From assembly GCA_937982515.1 (NCBI GenBank), contig CALJMB010000044.1, positions 1 through 24,612 of the forward strand: a DNA stretch of 24,612 nucleotides. The letters are read 5' to 3'. Shown here one piece after another: positions 15,558-24,109 of the stretch. The translations under genes and the position numbers were made by a program. The notes beneath the pieces are model-generated. The model was given only the letters and a program-made list of their open reading frames with translations. It was not told where the DNA came from and did no database searches. The stretch comes from an uncultured Balneolaceae bacterium. Its GTDB lineage: Bacteria > Bacteroidota > Rhodothermia > Balneolales > Balneolaceae. The stretch's first letter is position 1, and each line of letters opens with the position of its first letter.

Positions 15558-17363
15558 ATGAGTAAAATAACACAGTATATATCTGCTTTTTTTGAGCCTC
15601 TGAACTCCGCTCAGCGTATGCTTTTTGGCCTTTTTAGCATGGCCATACTGGTCGGCCTGGGTTTTTTGTTCTACTGGGCTATGCAGCCGAGCTATACAAT
15701 GCTGTTTAGTTCACTGCCTGCGGAATCAGCCCAGGAAATCGTTGAAGAACTGGAATCTATGGGGGTAAACTATAAGCTCGAAAACGGGGGGAGCACCATT
15801 ATGGTGCCCCAGAGCAAGGTGTACAACCTGCGGCTTAAGTTTGCTTCTGAAGGCCATGGCTCGATTAGTTACAAGGGGTACGAAATATTCGATAACAACG
15901 CGCTGGGGATGACCGATTTCATGCAGCGTGTCAACAAAAAGAGAGCGCTGGAAGGAGAGCTTGCCCGCACCATAAACAGTTTGTCGCAGGTATCCTCAAG
16001 CCGGATACATCTGGTATTGCCGGAAAGGACTCCTTTTCAGCAAACATCCGTCGAGCCGTCGGCTTCGGTTATCCTGGATCTGAAAGGAAACCAGACGTTG
16101 AGCAACAGCCAGGTTCAGAGTATCGCGAAGCTGGTTTCCGGAAGCGTTGAAGGGTTGAATCCGGATAAGGTGGTTATTCTGGATGAGAACGGGAACCGAT
16201 TGACAGAAAATATCCGATCTGAGGACGAATGGGCCTCGGCTACCAGCGAAATGAAGATAAGGCAGGAAGCGGAGTCTTACCTCACCCATAAGGGGCAAAC
16301 CATGCTGGACCAGGTGCTGGGCCCGGGTAACAGCATTTTGCGGATATCCACCCGGCATGATTTTGACCGTGTAACCCGGGAATCCAATCTCATCGATCCG
16401 GACAGCCGGGTTGTTCTCTCCGAGGAAGAGCGGACAGAGGCGACCGAAGATGTGCATTCAGAGCCGATTACCGTTGATCAGTTTACCCCTATAGAACAGC
16501 GGACCGAATCGATAGTAGTATCTGAAAAAGCGAATGAAAGCTCGACCGTGGTCAGAAATTATGAGTTCAATAAAATCCATGAACTTTATGAAAAGTCGGT
16601 AGGGGAGATAACACAGGTTACAGCTTCGGTTTTGATGGATTACAAAAGAGAAACCGTGGTAAACCCCGACGGAACAACGACAATCCAACAGGTGCCTCAT
16701 ACCCAGGAAGATATTCAGGAAATCGAGCAGATTATGGCTAACGTACTGGGTATCAGCGCCGAAAGAGGAGACCGGCTTACGGTTACGCAGATAAAGTTCC
16801 AGGAACCGTCGGTTCAGCCCGACAGCCAGGGATTCTTCCTGGAAGGCCCTCTCTCCTACGAGCAGCTCTTCCGGTGGTTGTTGCTTGCTGCAGCGCTGAT
16901 TACCGTACTGGTTATTGTCTACCGAATGACCAGACGGTTTGAAGTTGGCCTGGTGCCGATGGACCTGAACTATCAGGCAGAGGTTATTGATGGGGCGGAA
17001 GGCCGGGATGCAGCAGACGGCCGGTATATCACGGATGCAGGCGGCGAGTCTTCCGCAGGCGATATCTATAAGAACAAATTAAGCCCGCAGGCTCAAAAGC
17101 AGATCGAAGACCACGATACGATGTCTGAAGAAATCACTGAATTCATACGCGGAAACAGTAAAGAAGCCGCAAATGTAGTTCGGAGCCTGATGACCTCCGA
17201 AAGCAGGCAATTGACTCAGGGTTCTGAAAAGCCGGCGGAAGAAGCAGAGCAGCTTCAGGCCGATAGCGACGCAGAAGCTGTAAACGGCGAAGAGACAGAA
17301 AATAATAAAGAGGCCGGCGTCGAATTACAAGAAAGTGAAGAAACGGAAAGCGTAAGCTCCTAA
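15558..17363 (+). CDS. fliF: Flagellar MS-ring protein FliF
   Basis: This 601-residue protein has the FliF plan. A first transmembrane helix lies at about 21-43 (MLFGLFSMAILVGLGFLFYW), followed by the ring-building motif 1 domain with SLPAESAQEIVEELES and YKGYEIFDNNALGMTDFMQRVN-type YscJ/FliF sequence (about 53-195). The periplasmic RBM3 and beta-collar region follows, then a second transmembrane helix at about 438-458. The cytoplasmic tail ends in acidic sequence; its segment around 510-560 is the expected FliG-binding part. The last 60 residues are strongly Glu/Ala-rich and probably disordered. The MS ring is the assembly base of the motor and export gate. It ends 6 bp before fliG. Confidence 0.96.
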   Translation: MSKITQYISAFFEPLNSAQRMLFGLFSMAILVGLGFLFYWAMQPSYTMLFSSLPAESAQEIVEELESMGVNYKLENGGSTIMVPQSKVYNLRLKFASEGHGSISYKGYEIFDNNALGMTDFMQRVNKKRALEGELARTINSLSQVSSSRIHLVLPERTPFQQTSVEPSASVILDLKGNQTLSNSQVQSIAKLVSGSVEGLNPDKVVILDENGNRLTENIRSEDEWASATSEMKIRQEAESYLTHKGQTMLDQVLGPGNSILRISTRHDFDRVTRESNLIDPDSRVVLSEEERTEATEDVHSEPITVDQFTPIEQRTESIVVSEKANESSTVVRNYEFNKIHELYEKSVGEITQVTASVLMDYKRETVVNPDGTTTIQQVPHTQEDIQEIEQIMANVLGISAERGDRLTVTQIKFQEPSVQPDSQGFFLEGPLSYEQLFRWLLLAAALITVLVIVYRMTRRFEVGLVPMDLNYQAEVIDGAEGRDAADGRYITDAGGESSAGDIYKNKLSPQAQKQIEDHDTMSEEITEFIRGNSKEAANVVRSLMTSESRQLTQGSEKPAEEAEQLQADSDAEAVNGEETENNKEAGVELQESEETESVSS

Positions 17364-17369
17364 CAAATC

Positions 17370-18407
17370 ATGGCTAAGTTAAAAGAACCTATAGTAGTAG
17401 ATGGCTCTAAAGAGCTGACAGGCGTACAGAAGGCCGCCGTTTTGATGATATCGCTCGGCGTAGATACCGCATCCATGGTATTGAAGGAGCTGAGAGATAT
17501 CGAAGTGGAACAGATTACTCTCGAAATCGCCAGCATGCGGGATGTGAATCCGGATGTCGTTGAGCGAGTGATGAGAGAGTTCTACAACCTGATGCTGGGC
17601 AAGAAGTATATGCTGGAAGGTGGTCTCAGCTACGCGAAAGATGTATTGACCCGATCTAAAGGGAAGGCCGAAGCTGAAGGCATCATGAAGCGTCTTGAAA
17701 ATGAAACCGGAACGGATGCCTTCAGTGTGTTCCAGTCTGTTGAAACGGCTAATATCGTTCAGTTCTTACAGAACGAGCACCCGCAGATAGCCGCCATCAT
17801 TCTCGCACACCTGGAAAAGAAAAGGGCCGCAGAAATTTTAACTCATCTGAGGGATGAGTATCAGTCCGACGTTTCCTACCGCCTTGCCACGATGGGGAAA
17901 ATATCTTCTGACGTTATCAGTGAAATTGAAGAAGTTATTCTGGATCAGATGAGCGGCATCTATTCCGGTAATAACGATATAAACCGTGGATCTGCCGCGG
18001 TGGCCAATATTCTGAACGAAACCAATATCGCCACCGAGCACAAGGTACTGGAAGAGATAGCGGAACGCGATCCCGAACTGGCCGAAGAAATCAAGCAGCA
18101 GATGTTCCTCTTCGAAGATATTCTGGAAATGGACGACAGATCCATTCAGCTTATTATATCTGTTGTCGACAAGTCTGACCTGGTGATGGCGCTTAAAGGA
18201 GCCGATAACGAACTGGTGAGAACGTTCCTCAGAAATATGTCCAGCCGGGCCAGCGAAATGCTTAAAGAAGATATGGAAGCCCTGGGCGCGGTTCATAAAA
18301 AGCAGGTTGAAGAGGCCCAGCAGCGTATTATTCGAAAAATACGAGATCTCGAAGGCGACGGGCAGATTTCTACCCGCAAAGCCAGCAGTGAAGAAATGAT
18401 TACCTGA
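17370..18407 (+). CDS. fliG: Flagellar motor switch protein FliG
   Basis: This 345-residue protein has the N-terminal FliF-binding domain (LTGVQKAAVLMISLG, 16-30), a middle domain with the EHPQ motif (136-139, in NEHPQIAAIILAHL), and a C-terminal domain beginning near MFLFEDI (245-251). The charged torque helix follows (DDRSIQLIISVVDKSDLVMALKGA). All three armadillo-like domains are intact. FliG sits on the cytoplasmic face of the MS ring and interacts with MotA/B stators and with FliM. The C-terminal roughly 15 residues (TRKASSEEMIT) extend slightly past the usual end. It lies between fliF (6 bp) and fliH (11 bp). Confidence 0.97.
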   Translation: MAKLKEPIVVDGSKELTGVQKAAVLMISLGVDTASMVLKELRDIEVEQITLEIASMRDVNPDVVERVMREFYNLMLGKKYMLEGGLSYAKDVLTRSKGKAEAEGIMKRLENETGTDAFSVFQSVETANIVQFLQNEHPQIAAIILAHLEKKRAAEILTHLRDEYQSDVSYRLATMGKISSDVISEIEEVILDQMSGIYSGNNDINRGSAAVANILNETNIATEHKVLEEIAERDPELAEEIKQQMFLFEDILEMDDRSIQLIISVVDKSDLVMALKGADNELVRTFLRNMSSRASEMLKEDMEALGAVHKKQVEEAQQRIIRKIRDLEGDGQISTRKASSEEMIT

Positions 18408-18418
18408 TACCAATAGCC

Positions 18419-19108
18419 ATGGGAAAAAAAGGTGTTAATAACAGATTAATTAACAGGGAAGATCTCCGGCTTGCCCCGAAAGAGTACACTCTGCTTTCTT
18501 ATGAATCCGTCTTTAACCCCGGGTATGGCGAGGCCGAGGATCTTATAGCAAGGCAGGCGGATCTTGAAAAGGCGCTCAAAGAAAAAGAGCAACAGTGGCA
18601 GCAATCGCTGGAAAATGAAATCAGACAGGTCCGGGAGCAGGGGTACAACGAGGGCCTGGTCCGGGGAAAGGAGCAGACGCTGCAGCAAATCCACACGCAT
18701 CTGGCTCCGCTGACAGAGGCGCTGGCGGCAGCGAATGAGCAGCTGGAAACATTTTTCGAAGATCTGAAACCGATGGTGAGTTCGCTGGTTTTTGAACTTG
18801 CCGAGCGGGTCGTGGAAATACCGCTGACCCGCAATGAGAAGCTGACACAGCTTGTCTCAGAAAAGCTGACCGGATTTCTGCAAAAAGTAAAGGCGGAATC
18901 CGAAATCCGGATAAGAGTTTCGGAAACGGATTACGAAGCAGTTGTAGCTGAAATAGCCGGGAATCAGGAATACAAGCATGTGCACATTCAAAGCGATGCT
19001 TCCCTGAATCACGGTGAATATGAGATAGAAACGGATTATGAGGAAATCGTGCAGCGCTTTCCTCTTATGGTCAGGCAGTTCAGGGAATCTATAGAGCCGG
19101 CCTCGTAA
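18419..19108 (+). CDS. fliH: Flagellar assembly protein FliH
   Basis: This 229-residue FliH/YscL-family protein has a Glu/Gln-rich coiled coil at about 43-90 and a segment RQVREQGYNEGLVRGKEQTL. A C-terminal V-ATPase-E-like domain follows (SLVFELAERVVEIPLTRNE, then the beta strands ending in HGEYEIETDYEEI). The family is poorly conserved, so position between fliG and fliI supports the call. FliH dimers act as the peripheral stalk and negative regulator of the FliI ATPase. Stop and next start are separated by 10 bp. Confidence 0.9.
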   Translation: MGKKGVNNRLINREDLRLAPKEYTLLSYESVFNPGYGEAEDLIARQADLEKALKEKEQQWQQSLENEIRQVREQGYNEGLVRGKEQTLQQIHTHLAPLTEALAAANEQLETFFEDLKPMVSSLVFELAERVVEIPLTRNEKLTQLVSEKLTGFLQKVKAESEIRIRVSETDYEAVVAEIAGNQEYKHVHIQSDASLNHGEYEIETDYEEIVQRFPLMVRQFRESIEPAS

Positions 19109-19118
19109 ATACAATTTG

Positions 19119-20441
19119 ATGACAGACTATTTGTATACCATCGCGGAACATATTGTCGATTTCAGGCCGCAGCCTCCCAGGTTCGGTAAAGTGGAGTCTA
19201 TTGTCGGAACCATAATCGAGGCAACCGGGCTGGAAGCGTCGGTAGGCGAACTATACCTTATCCATGGACAGAACAAAGAGGTAGAGGCCGAGGTAGTGGG
19301 CTTAAAAGAGCGGGTTACCCTGCTTATGCCCCTCGACCATATAGAAGGCATTAAGGCCGGAGCCCGCGTGGGAAAAACGCCCTCATCCCTGTCTATCCAG
19401 ATCGGGGACGCCATCCTTGGCCGGGTAGTAGACAGCCACGCCCATCCTATAGACGGGCAGGGCGCTATTACAGGCACCATGCCTTACCCCGTGCACAATA
19501 CGCCGCCCGGCCCAATGGAACGTGAAAATATTACCGGCATACTTCGTACAGGTGTTCGGTCTGTCGATGCTTTTACCACCGTTGGCACCGGTCAGCGTAT
19601 CGGTATCTTTGCCGGTTCCGGAGTCGGCAAAAGCGTGTTGATGGGAATGATGGCCCGCCAGTCTTCAGCCGATGTGAATGTTATAGCCCTTATCGGCGAG
19701 CGCGGCCGCGAGGTGAGGGAGTTTGTGGAAGATGTACTGGGTGAAGAGGGGTTGAAACGCTCCGTTGTTGTAGCTACCACTTCCGATAAGGCCGCAATGA
19801 GCCGGGTAAGAGCCGCCTATACGGCTTCGGCCATAGCCGAATATTTCAGAGACCAGGGCAAGGATGTCATGCTTATGATGGACTCCGTAACACGGGTGGC
19901 GATGGCGCAGCGGGAGATCGGCCTGGCCAGCGGCGAGGCTCCCACAACCAAAGGTTATACCCCCAGCGTATTTGCTCTGCTGCCCAAACTGCTGGAACGG
20001 GCGGGTAAAACTTCCAGGGGAAGCATCACGGGCTTATATACGGTTCTTGTGGATAACGACGATATGAACGAACCCATAGCCGATGCGGTACGCTCTATCC
20101 TGGACGGCCATATTGTGCTCTCGCGCGACTTGGTTCATAAGGGCCACTATCCGGCTGTTGATGTACTGGCAAGTATTTCCAGGGTTATGCCGAAGGTGGT
20201 AAGTAAGGAGCAGCTGGAGGTCACCATGCGGGCGCGCGAGTTGCTGGCTGTCTACAATGAAGCCGAAGACCTGATCAATATCGGGGCATACGCCGCCGGA
20301 AGTAACCCCAGGATTGACCGGGCCATCAGTAAAATTGATCAGTTGAATGACTTTTTAAGACAAAGTATGGATGAAAGTGAATTAAACTCTGACCTGTGGC
20401 AGAAACTGGCTAAAATTTTATCTGACAATGCCGATAAATAA
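19119..20441 (+). CDS. fliI: Flagellum-specific ATPase FliI
   Basis: This 440-residue F1-beta-like ATPase (numbered from ATG 19119) has the P-loop GIFAGSGVGKS (about 162-172), the type III ATPase signature LIGERGREVREFVED (about 191-205) and Walker B VMLMMDSVTR (about 250-259). Conserved GEAPTTKGYTPSVFALLPKL and HYPAVDVLASISRV segments follow. It powers unfolding and delivery of flagellar export substrates together with FliH and FliJ. A TTG codon directly before the ATG also keeps the frame open, but the ATG is the normal choice. The N-terminal beta-barrel domain (1-90) is complete. fliJ begins 5 bp after the stop. Confidence 0.97.
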   Translation: MTDYLYTIAEHIVDFRPQPPRFGKVESIVGTIIEATGLEASVGELYLIHGQNKEVEAEVVGLKERVTLLMPLDHIEGIKAGARVGKTPSSLSIQIGDAILGRVVDSHAHPIDGQGAITGTMPYPVHNTPPGPMERENITGILRTGVRSVDAFTTVGTGQRIGIFAGSGVGKSVLMGMMARQSSADVNVIALIGERGREVREFVEDVLGEEGLKRSVVVATTSDKAAMSRVRAAYTASAIAEYFRDQGKDVMLMMDSVTRVAMAQREIGLASGEAPTTKGYTPSVFALLPKLLERAGKTSRGSITGLYTVLVDNDDMNEPIADAVRSILDGHIVLSRDLVHKGHYPAVDVLASISRVMPKVVSKEQLEVTMRARELLAVYNEAEDLINIGAYAAGSNPRIDRAISKIDQLNDFLRQSMDESELNSDLWQKLAKILSDNADK

Positions 20442-20446
20442 GAGAA

Positions 20447-20884
20447 ATGAAATTCCGGTTTTCTTTAGAACCCGTACTGAAACTGCGCAAACATGAGGAA
20501 AAGACCGAGCAGTTTAAACTGGGAAAAGCACTTGGCAAAAAGGTGGAGCTCCAACGCGCCCGGCAAAATCTTGTGCAACAGCTAAAGAAGATGGCGGTTT
20601 TTCTTGAATCTCAAACCACAGGGCATATTATGGTCTGGAGGCGATATTATTCGTTTTTAGAACAACAACAGAAGATGATTTCCATATACGATAAAAAAAT
20701 AGAAGAAGCTGAAAAGCAGGTACAGATTCAACGCGCAAGGCTTACGGAGGTTAATAAAAAAACACAAACGCTGGAGAAGCTGGAAACCAAAGAAAAGATG
20801 CAGCTCATCCGGCACCTTGAGCAGCTGGATCAAAAGGCCAATAATGAGATTGCGGCCCAACGCTTTAATCGTAAACGGAGGTAA
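20447..20884 (+). CDS. fliJ: Flagellar export protein FliJ
   Basis: This 145-residue, highly basic, all-helical protein starts MKFRFSLEPVLKLRKHEEKT, the classic FliJ opening, and then forms a long antiparallel coiled coil (about 20-140) rich in Lys, Gln and Glu. Size and position after fliI fit. FliJ is the gamma-like central stalk of the export ATPase and an escort for chaperones. AAGAGA just before the ATG is a weak ribosome site. Its last codons contain the GGAGGT that serves the next gene. Confidence 0.92.
   Translation: MKFRFSLEPVLKLRKHEEKTEQFKLGKALGKKVELQRARQNLVQQLKKMAVFLESQTTGHIMVWRRYYSFLEQQQKMISIYDKKIEEAEKQVQIQRARLTEVNKKTQTLEKLETKEKMQLIRHLEQLDQKANNEIAAQRFNRKRR
20877..20882 (+). promoter_or_regulatory. 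Shine-Dalgarno GGAGGT for the MotE-like gene, overlapping the fliJ stop
   Basis: GGAGGT (20877-20882) sits inside the last codons of fliJ, 5 nt before the ATG at 20888. It is the strongest ribosome binding site I see in the window and fixes the start of the MotE-like gene. Confidence 0.7.
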
Positions 20885-20887
20885 GCG

Positions 20888-21436
20888 ATGGATACTTCAA
20901 CAATCGTGAAATATGGCCTGGCAAGTCTCCTGTCTTTCGTGTTTTTCATCGCCGTTTCGTATGCCATCTATCCTCATGTGAACGGATCGGCAAAAAAAGA
21001 GAAAATCAATAATGCGCCTGCGGTGGATGAACCTGTTGATTTTATAGGGAAAAAGTACGATCCCGACCTGTACGGCCCCGATGCCGTAGCCAGGCTCAAG
21101 AAACAAATTGACGATATGGAGCAGCTGATTAGCGAGCTGCGGGAAAAGGAGAATCAGTATAAAGAAGTAATAGATTCTCTGGCGGTGGTAGCGAGTTCCA
21201 TTCACCTGCAGATGGTGGTTGAACAGGAACAACGGATTAACGCCGAAGGGATACTGGAAGCGGCCAGCAGTTTGCTGGAGTTGAATGACGACGTGCTTTC
21301 AAAAATATTAATCCGCTTAGAAGATCAACAACTGGTAGAACTTTATCATGCCGCAGGGAGAATACAGCGTGGAAAGCTGTTACGCTCTCTTGACCCGGAC
21401 CGCGCGGCTAAACTTTTAAAACAAGTTATATCATGA
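20888..21436 (+). CDS. MotE-like flagellar protein (MgtE_N-type C-terminal domain)
   Basis: This 182-residue protein has an N-terminal membrane helix at about 10-29 (GLASLLSFVFFIAVSYAIYP), a linker, a coiled coil at about 63-100 (VARLKKQIDDMEQLISELREKE) and a C-terminal domain of about 50 residues. That domain reads LSKILIRLEDQQLVELYHAAG...LLRSLDPDRAAKLLKQVI and resembles the MgtE N-terminal repeat found in MotE. Genes of this type between fliJ and fliK correspond to MotE (YlxF), a periplasmic chaperone for the stator protein MotC/MotB or a related stator factor. Membrane anchor plus periplasmic coiled coil fits. The assignment rests on layout and position more than identity. Its stop overlaps the fliK start (ATGA). 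Confidence 0.7.
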   Translation: MDTSTIVKYGLASLLSFVFFIAVSYAIYPHVNGSAKKEKINNAPAVDEPVDFIGKKYDPDLYGPDAVARLKKQIDDMEQLISELREKENQYKEVIDSLAVVASSIHLQMVVEQEQRINAEGILEAASSLLELNDDVLSKILIRLEDQQLVELYHAAGRIQRGKLLRSLDPDRAAKLLKQVIS

Positions 21437-23049
21437 TGGCGCAAAAACTTGGAAACCATTTACCGGCTTCTCCTGTCGGTTTAAAAAGCAGGGAAACGGT
21501 ACAGCCGGCATTTGGCGAAGATGAGGGCCGGTTCGCGCGGATGTTCGAGGATGATTTGGCGAATTACAGGCAAAAGGAAAAGGAGCAGGCGGAAGCCCGG
21601 CAGGTAAGAGCGGATGAAGAAAAAGAGCGGATGCCGCACACTGCTGAAACATGCGGGCAGATGCGCCGCGACCGCATCCGGGAGGCTGAGGAGCGGTTTA
21701 GCCTGGATAAAGAAGCAGGCAGCACTTCCGGAGAAAAGCCGGAGGCCGCCGGAGAAGAGACAAAGCAGCATGAAACGCCAAAAGCCGGTGCCGCTTCTCA
21801 AACCAAAGCTTCCGGCGGGGAGGCAAGCAATGCCGCCGCAACGGAAAATAGTGCCGGTACCGGTGGAAATTCTTCAAAAGCTGTACACCAAAAAGACGGT
21901 GGTGTAATGAACCCTAAAGTGCAGCCGGCTTTAATTGATGCCGGGCCGCCGGAAGATACAAAAGCGGGCAGTACAACCACAGGGAATGGGAATCAGGTTA
22001 AGGCCGGTGAAAGCGCTCCCGTTTCGAACCTGACGAGCGGTAAGCTCTCTGGTGCGGCTGAGGCAAATGCGGCTGCGGTTACCGGCGGTGCTGCCGGCGG
22101 ACAGGAAGAGGCGGCAAAAAGCCAGGTTGCTGACCCGGACGGCGCCGTGAAGGCCGCCGAAGGATCTGTAAAGGATCAGAGTGCACAAAAACAGGATGCC
22201 TGGCCGCAGGATATTCGGAAGAATGGTACGGCGCCGAAGAATGAGGGCGGCATAACCCGCGCTTTTAAAGCTGTACAGGATGCTAAAAGCAACCAGACTG
22301 CTCAGGATCCGCAGGGTAGCGAAGGTAAAAAAGACGAACGCCGGCCCCTGAGATTATTTAACCTTGGTATGGAACGTCGCCCGGTTAGCCTGAACGGTTC
22401 AGCTAACCAAACCGGTTTTGTCAGCTTGTCGGCTTTAGACAGGCAGAGCCAGCAGAATGGTCTGGCAGCGGGTATCGCCGGGAAAGTGCCCGCAGCCGAT
22501 GCTGAACTAAAGGTGCAGGATGGCGGAGCCCCGGCATCCGACAACAATGAACAGCAGAAGGAATTCAGGTTTTCTTTGAGTAATAGTACCGGCAGCGCCG
22601 GCGACGCGGCCTCGGTGAAAAAGAATGTGATGCAGAAGCTGGTTAGTTTTATGCGCCAGCAGCAGGTGCAGAAAAATCAACAGACCGAGCTTTGGCAGAA
22701 ACACCGCCTGGTGCTGGATGACGGCAAGGCCGTTCACGTAGCATCCAGAACCGCGGAAGGGCTGTTAACACTTCAGCTCGGGGTGCAGAATCAGGAGTTG
22801 AATAAACTGCTTCAGCAACACCTGCAAGAGATCAAAGCGCACTTGCAGGAACAGTTTGGCATGAATATTGACGTACAACTACAAGACTCCGGACAGCAGG
22901 GAGATTCGGAGCTTAACCGGAAAGAGACGGGCGGCGGACATTCCGTCGCAGATGCCGCTCTGGCCGGAGCAGAAGGCGCGCAGCAGGATGAACAACAAGC
23001 TCCGCGCGTCAGAAATCTGGGATTTAACACAAACGAATGGATCGCTTAA
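21433..23049 (+). CDS. fliK: Flagellar hook-length control protein FliK
   Basis: This is a 538-residue protein. The first 390 or so residues are low-complexity and rich in Ala, Gly, Glu, Lys and Gln (ruler region, probably disordered). The C-terminal part (about 395-500) is the Flg_hook domain, with LLTLQLGVQNQELNKLLQQH, a Gln-rich helix and QLQDSGQQGD. FliK is secreted and measures the hook, and its C-terminal domain switches export specificity through FlhB. The ruler is poorly conserved, so position between the MotE-like gene and flgD gives much of the confidence. Start and previous stop overlap by 4 nt, and a second ATG follows immediately. Confidence 0.88.
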   Translation: MMAQKLGNHLPASPVGLKSRETVQPAFGEDEGRFARMFEDDLANYRQKEKEQAEARQVRADEEKERMPHTAETCGQMRRDRIREAEERFSLDKEAGSTSGEKPEAAGEETKQHETPKAGAASQTKASGGEASNAAATENSAGTGGNSSKAVHQKDGGVMNPKVQPALIDAGPPEDTKAGSTTTGNGNQVKAGESAPVSNLTSGKLSGAAEANAAAVTGGAAGGQEEAAKSQVADPDGAVKAAEGSVKDQSAQKQDAWPQDIRKNGTAPKNEGGITRAFKAVQDAKSNQTAQDPQGSEGKKDERRPLRLFNLGMERRPVSLNGSANQTGFVSLSALDRQSQQNGLAAGIAGKVPAADAELKVQDGGAPASDNNEQQKEFRFSLSNSTGSAGDAASVKKNVMQKLVSFMRQQQVQKNQQTELWQKHRLVLDDGKAVHVASRTAEGLLTLQLGVQNQELNKLLQQHLQEIKAHLQEQFGMNIDVQLQDSGQQGDSELNRKETGGGHSVADAALAGAEGAQQDEQQAPRVRNLGFNTNEWIA

Positions 23050-23061
23050 CAGGAATATGTT

Positions 23062-23733
23062 ATGGATATAGGCCAGGTATTACATAGTCAGACGACAGGC
23101 GCTGCTTCAAACACGCAGCAGCAGAGTAAGTCGATGGGCAAGGATGAGTTTTTGCAGCTGCTGGTTGCCCAGATGAAGAATCAGGATCCTACCAATCCCC
23201 TCAAAGGTACTGAGTTCGCCACGCAGCTGGCCCAGTTCAACTCGGTAGAGCAGCTGCTGAACCTGAATAGCAGCATGTCGGCGATGGTAAACAGCCAGGA
23301 AATGATGGCCAGCAGCCTGAGCAACGTAATGACGGCATCGCTGGTGGGCAAGTCCGTCACCGCAGTGGGCAGCCACCTGCATCTGGAAGCGGGCGGAACC
23401 TCCAGGGTGCATTACCGGCTGAATGGCTCTGCGGAAACCGTAGAGATTACCATTAAAGACGTGAGCGGCAACGTCATCCGCACAGAAAACCTTTCGGGCG
23501 TCTCTTCGGGTGATAATGCCTGGGAGTGGGACGGCAAAGATAACGGCGGACACACCGCCGCGGAAGGCACGTACCAGGTAGAAGTTGAAGCCAAAAATGG
23601 CGACAGCATCGTGAATTCGCTCACGCTGGTTGAAGGCGAAGTGGAAAGCGTAAAATATGGCGCTGATTTCATTGAACTGATTGTAGACGGTGTGCCTGTT
23701 CACCTTGGCGATGTAGAAGAAGTTAGAAAGTAG
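23062..23733 (+). CDS. flgD: Flagellar hook capping protein FlgD
   Basis: This 223-residue protein has the FlgD N-terminal signature MGKDEFLQLLVAQMKNQDPT followed by NPLKGTEFATQLAQFNSVEQ (together about 25-64). A Ser/Met-rich linker follows. The C-terminal FlgD Ig-like/tudor region has VEITIKDVSGNVIRTENL, WEWDGKDNGGHTAAEGTYQV and a C-terminal beta strand ending IELIVDGVPVHLGDVEEV. It forms the temporary cap for hook assembly. AGGA lies about 8 nt before the ATG. It is followed by a 376-bp non-coding spacer rather than directly by flgE. Confidence 0.96.
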   Translation: MDIGQVLHSQTTGAASNTQQQSKSMGKDEFLQLLVAQMKNQDPTNPLKGTEFATQLAQFNSVEQLLNLNSSMSAMVNSQEMMASSLSNVMTASLVGKSVTAVGSHLHLEAGGTSRVHYRLNGSAETVEITIKDVSGNVIRTENLSGVSSGDNAWEWDGKDNGGHTAAEGTYQVEVEAKNGDSIVNSLTLVEGEVESVKYGADFIELIVDGVPVHLGDVEEVRK

Positions 23734-23774
23734 GGTTCAATTTTGAATTCTTGGTTTTGGATTGAGGCTAAATT

Positions 23775-23970
23775 CTCCCCTTGAGGGGAGATGATCAGCC
23801 CAATTGTTCTTGGGCTGATCTGAGGGGTGTCCGGGGACTGGAGCTTGGTATAGATCCGTCCCCCAAAGCCTCGGGGCAAAACTTTGCGGATCTGAGCCGG
23901 GCAATTGTCTGGAAACACCCCTCGCATTGGACCGGGAACAACCGGCCCAATGAGCTCCCCTCAAGGGGAG
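23775..23970. repeat. 196-bp structured inverted-repeat element between flgD and flgE (MITE/REP-like)
   Basis: Both ends carry the 16-bp near-palindrome CTCCCCTTGAGGGGAG (23775-23790; inverted at 23955-23970). Next comes an 11-bp hairpin: GATCAGCCCAA/TTGGGCTGATC at 23793-23820 on the left and CATTGGACCGG/CCGGCCCAATG at 23925-23952 on the right. Loops are TTGTTC on the left and its reverse complement GAACAA on the right. A GAGGGGTGT box follows (23822-23830; inverted at 23915-23923). The centre holds a fifth stem (AGATCCG/CGGATCT, 23852-23893). No coding capacity or clear target-site duplication is seen. Flanks 23734-23774 and 23971-24109 show no gene apart from a doubtful 27-codon frame. From memory, similar CTCCCC...GGGGTGT repeats are frequent in Bacteroidota intergenic regions; this is not checked. 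Confidence 0.7.
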
Positions 23971-24109
23971 ACATGAAGCAGGTATCAAACTTTGTACAGT
24001 TGCAGAATGACGGAAACGAATATAAACCGAAACTCAAATTAAACGGGCGTTTTTAAGTCCTTAATATGGCAGCGGAAGCAGAGCTGTTTAAAACTGAAGG
24101 AGCAACATT

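Noticed and set aside
23781..24056. 91-codon frame between flgD and flgE, including a 27-codon piece from 23973
   Set aside because: Most of it lies in the inverted-repeat element. The short piece has an AGGGGAG too close to its ATG (2 nt) and resembles no flagellar protein I know, including FlbD and the small flgD-flgE spacer family.
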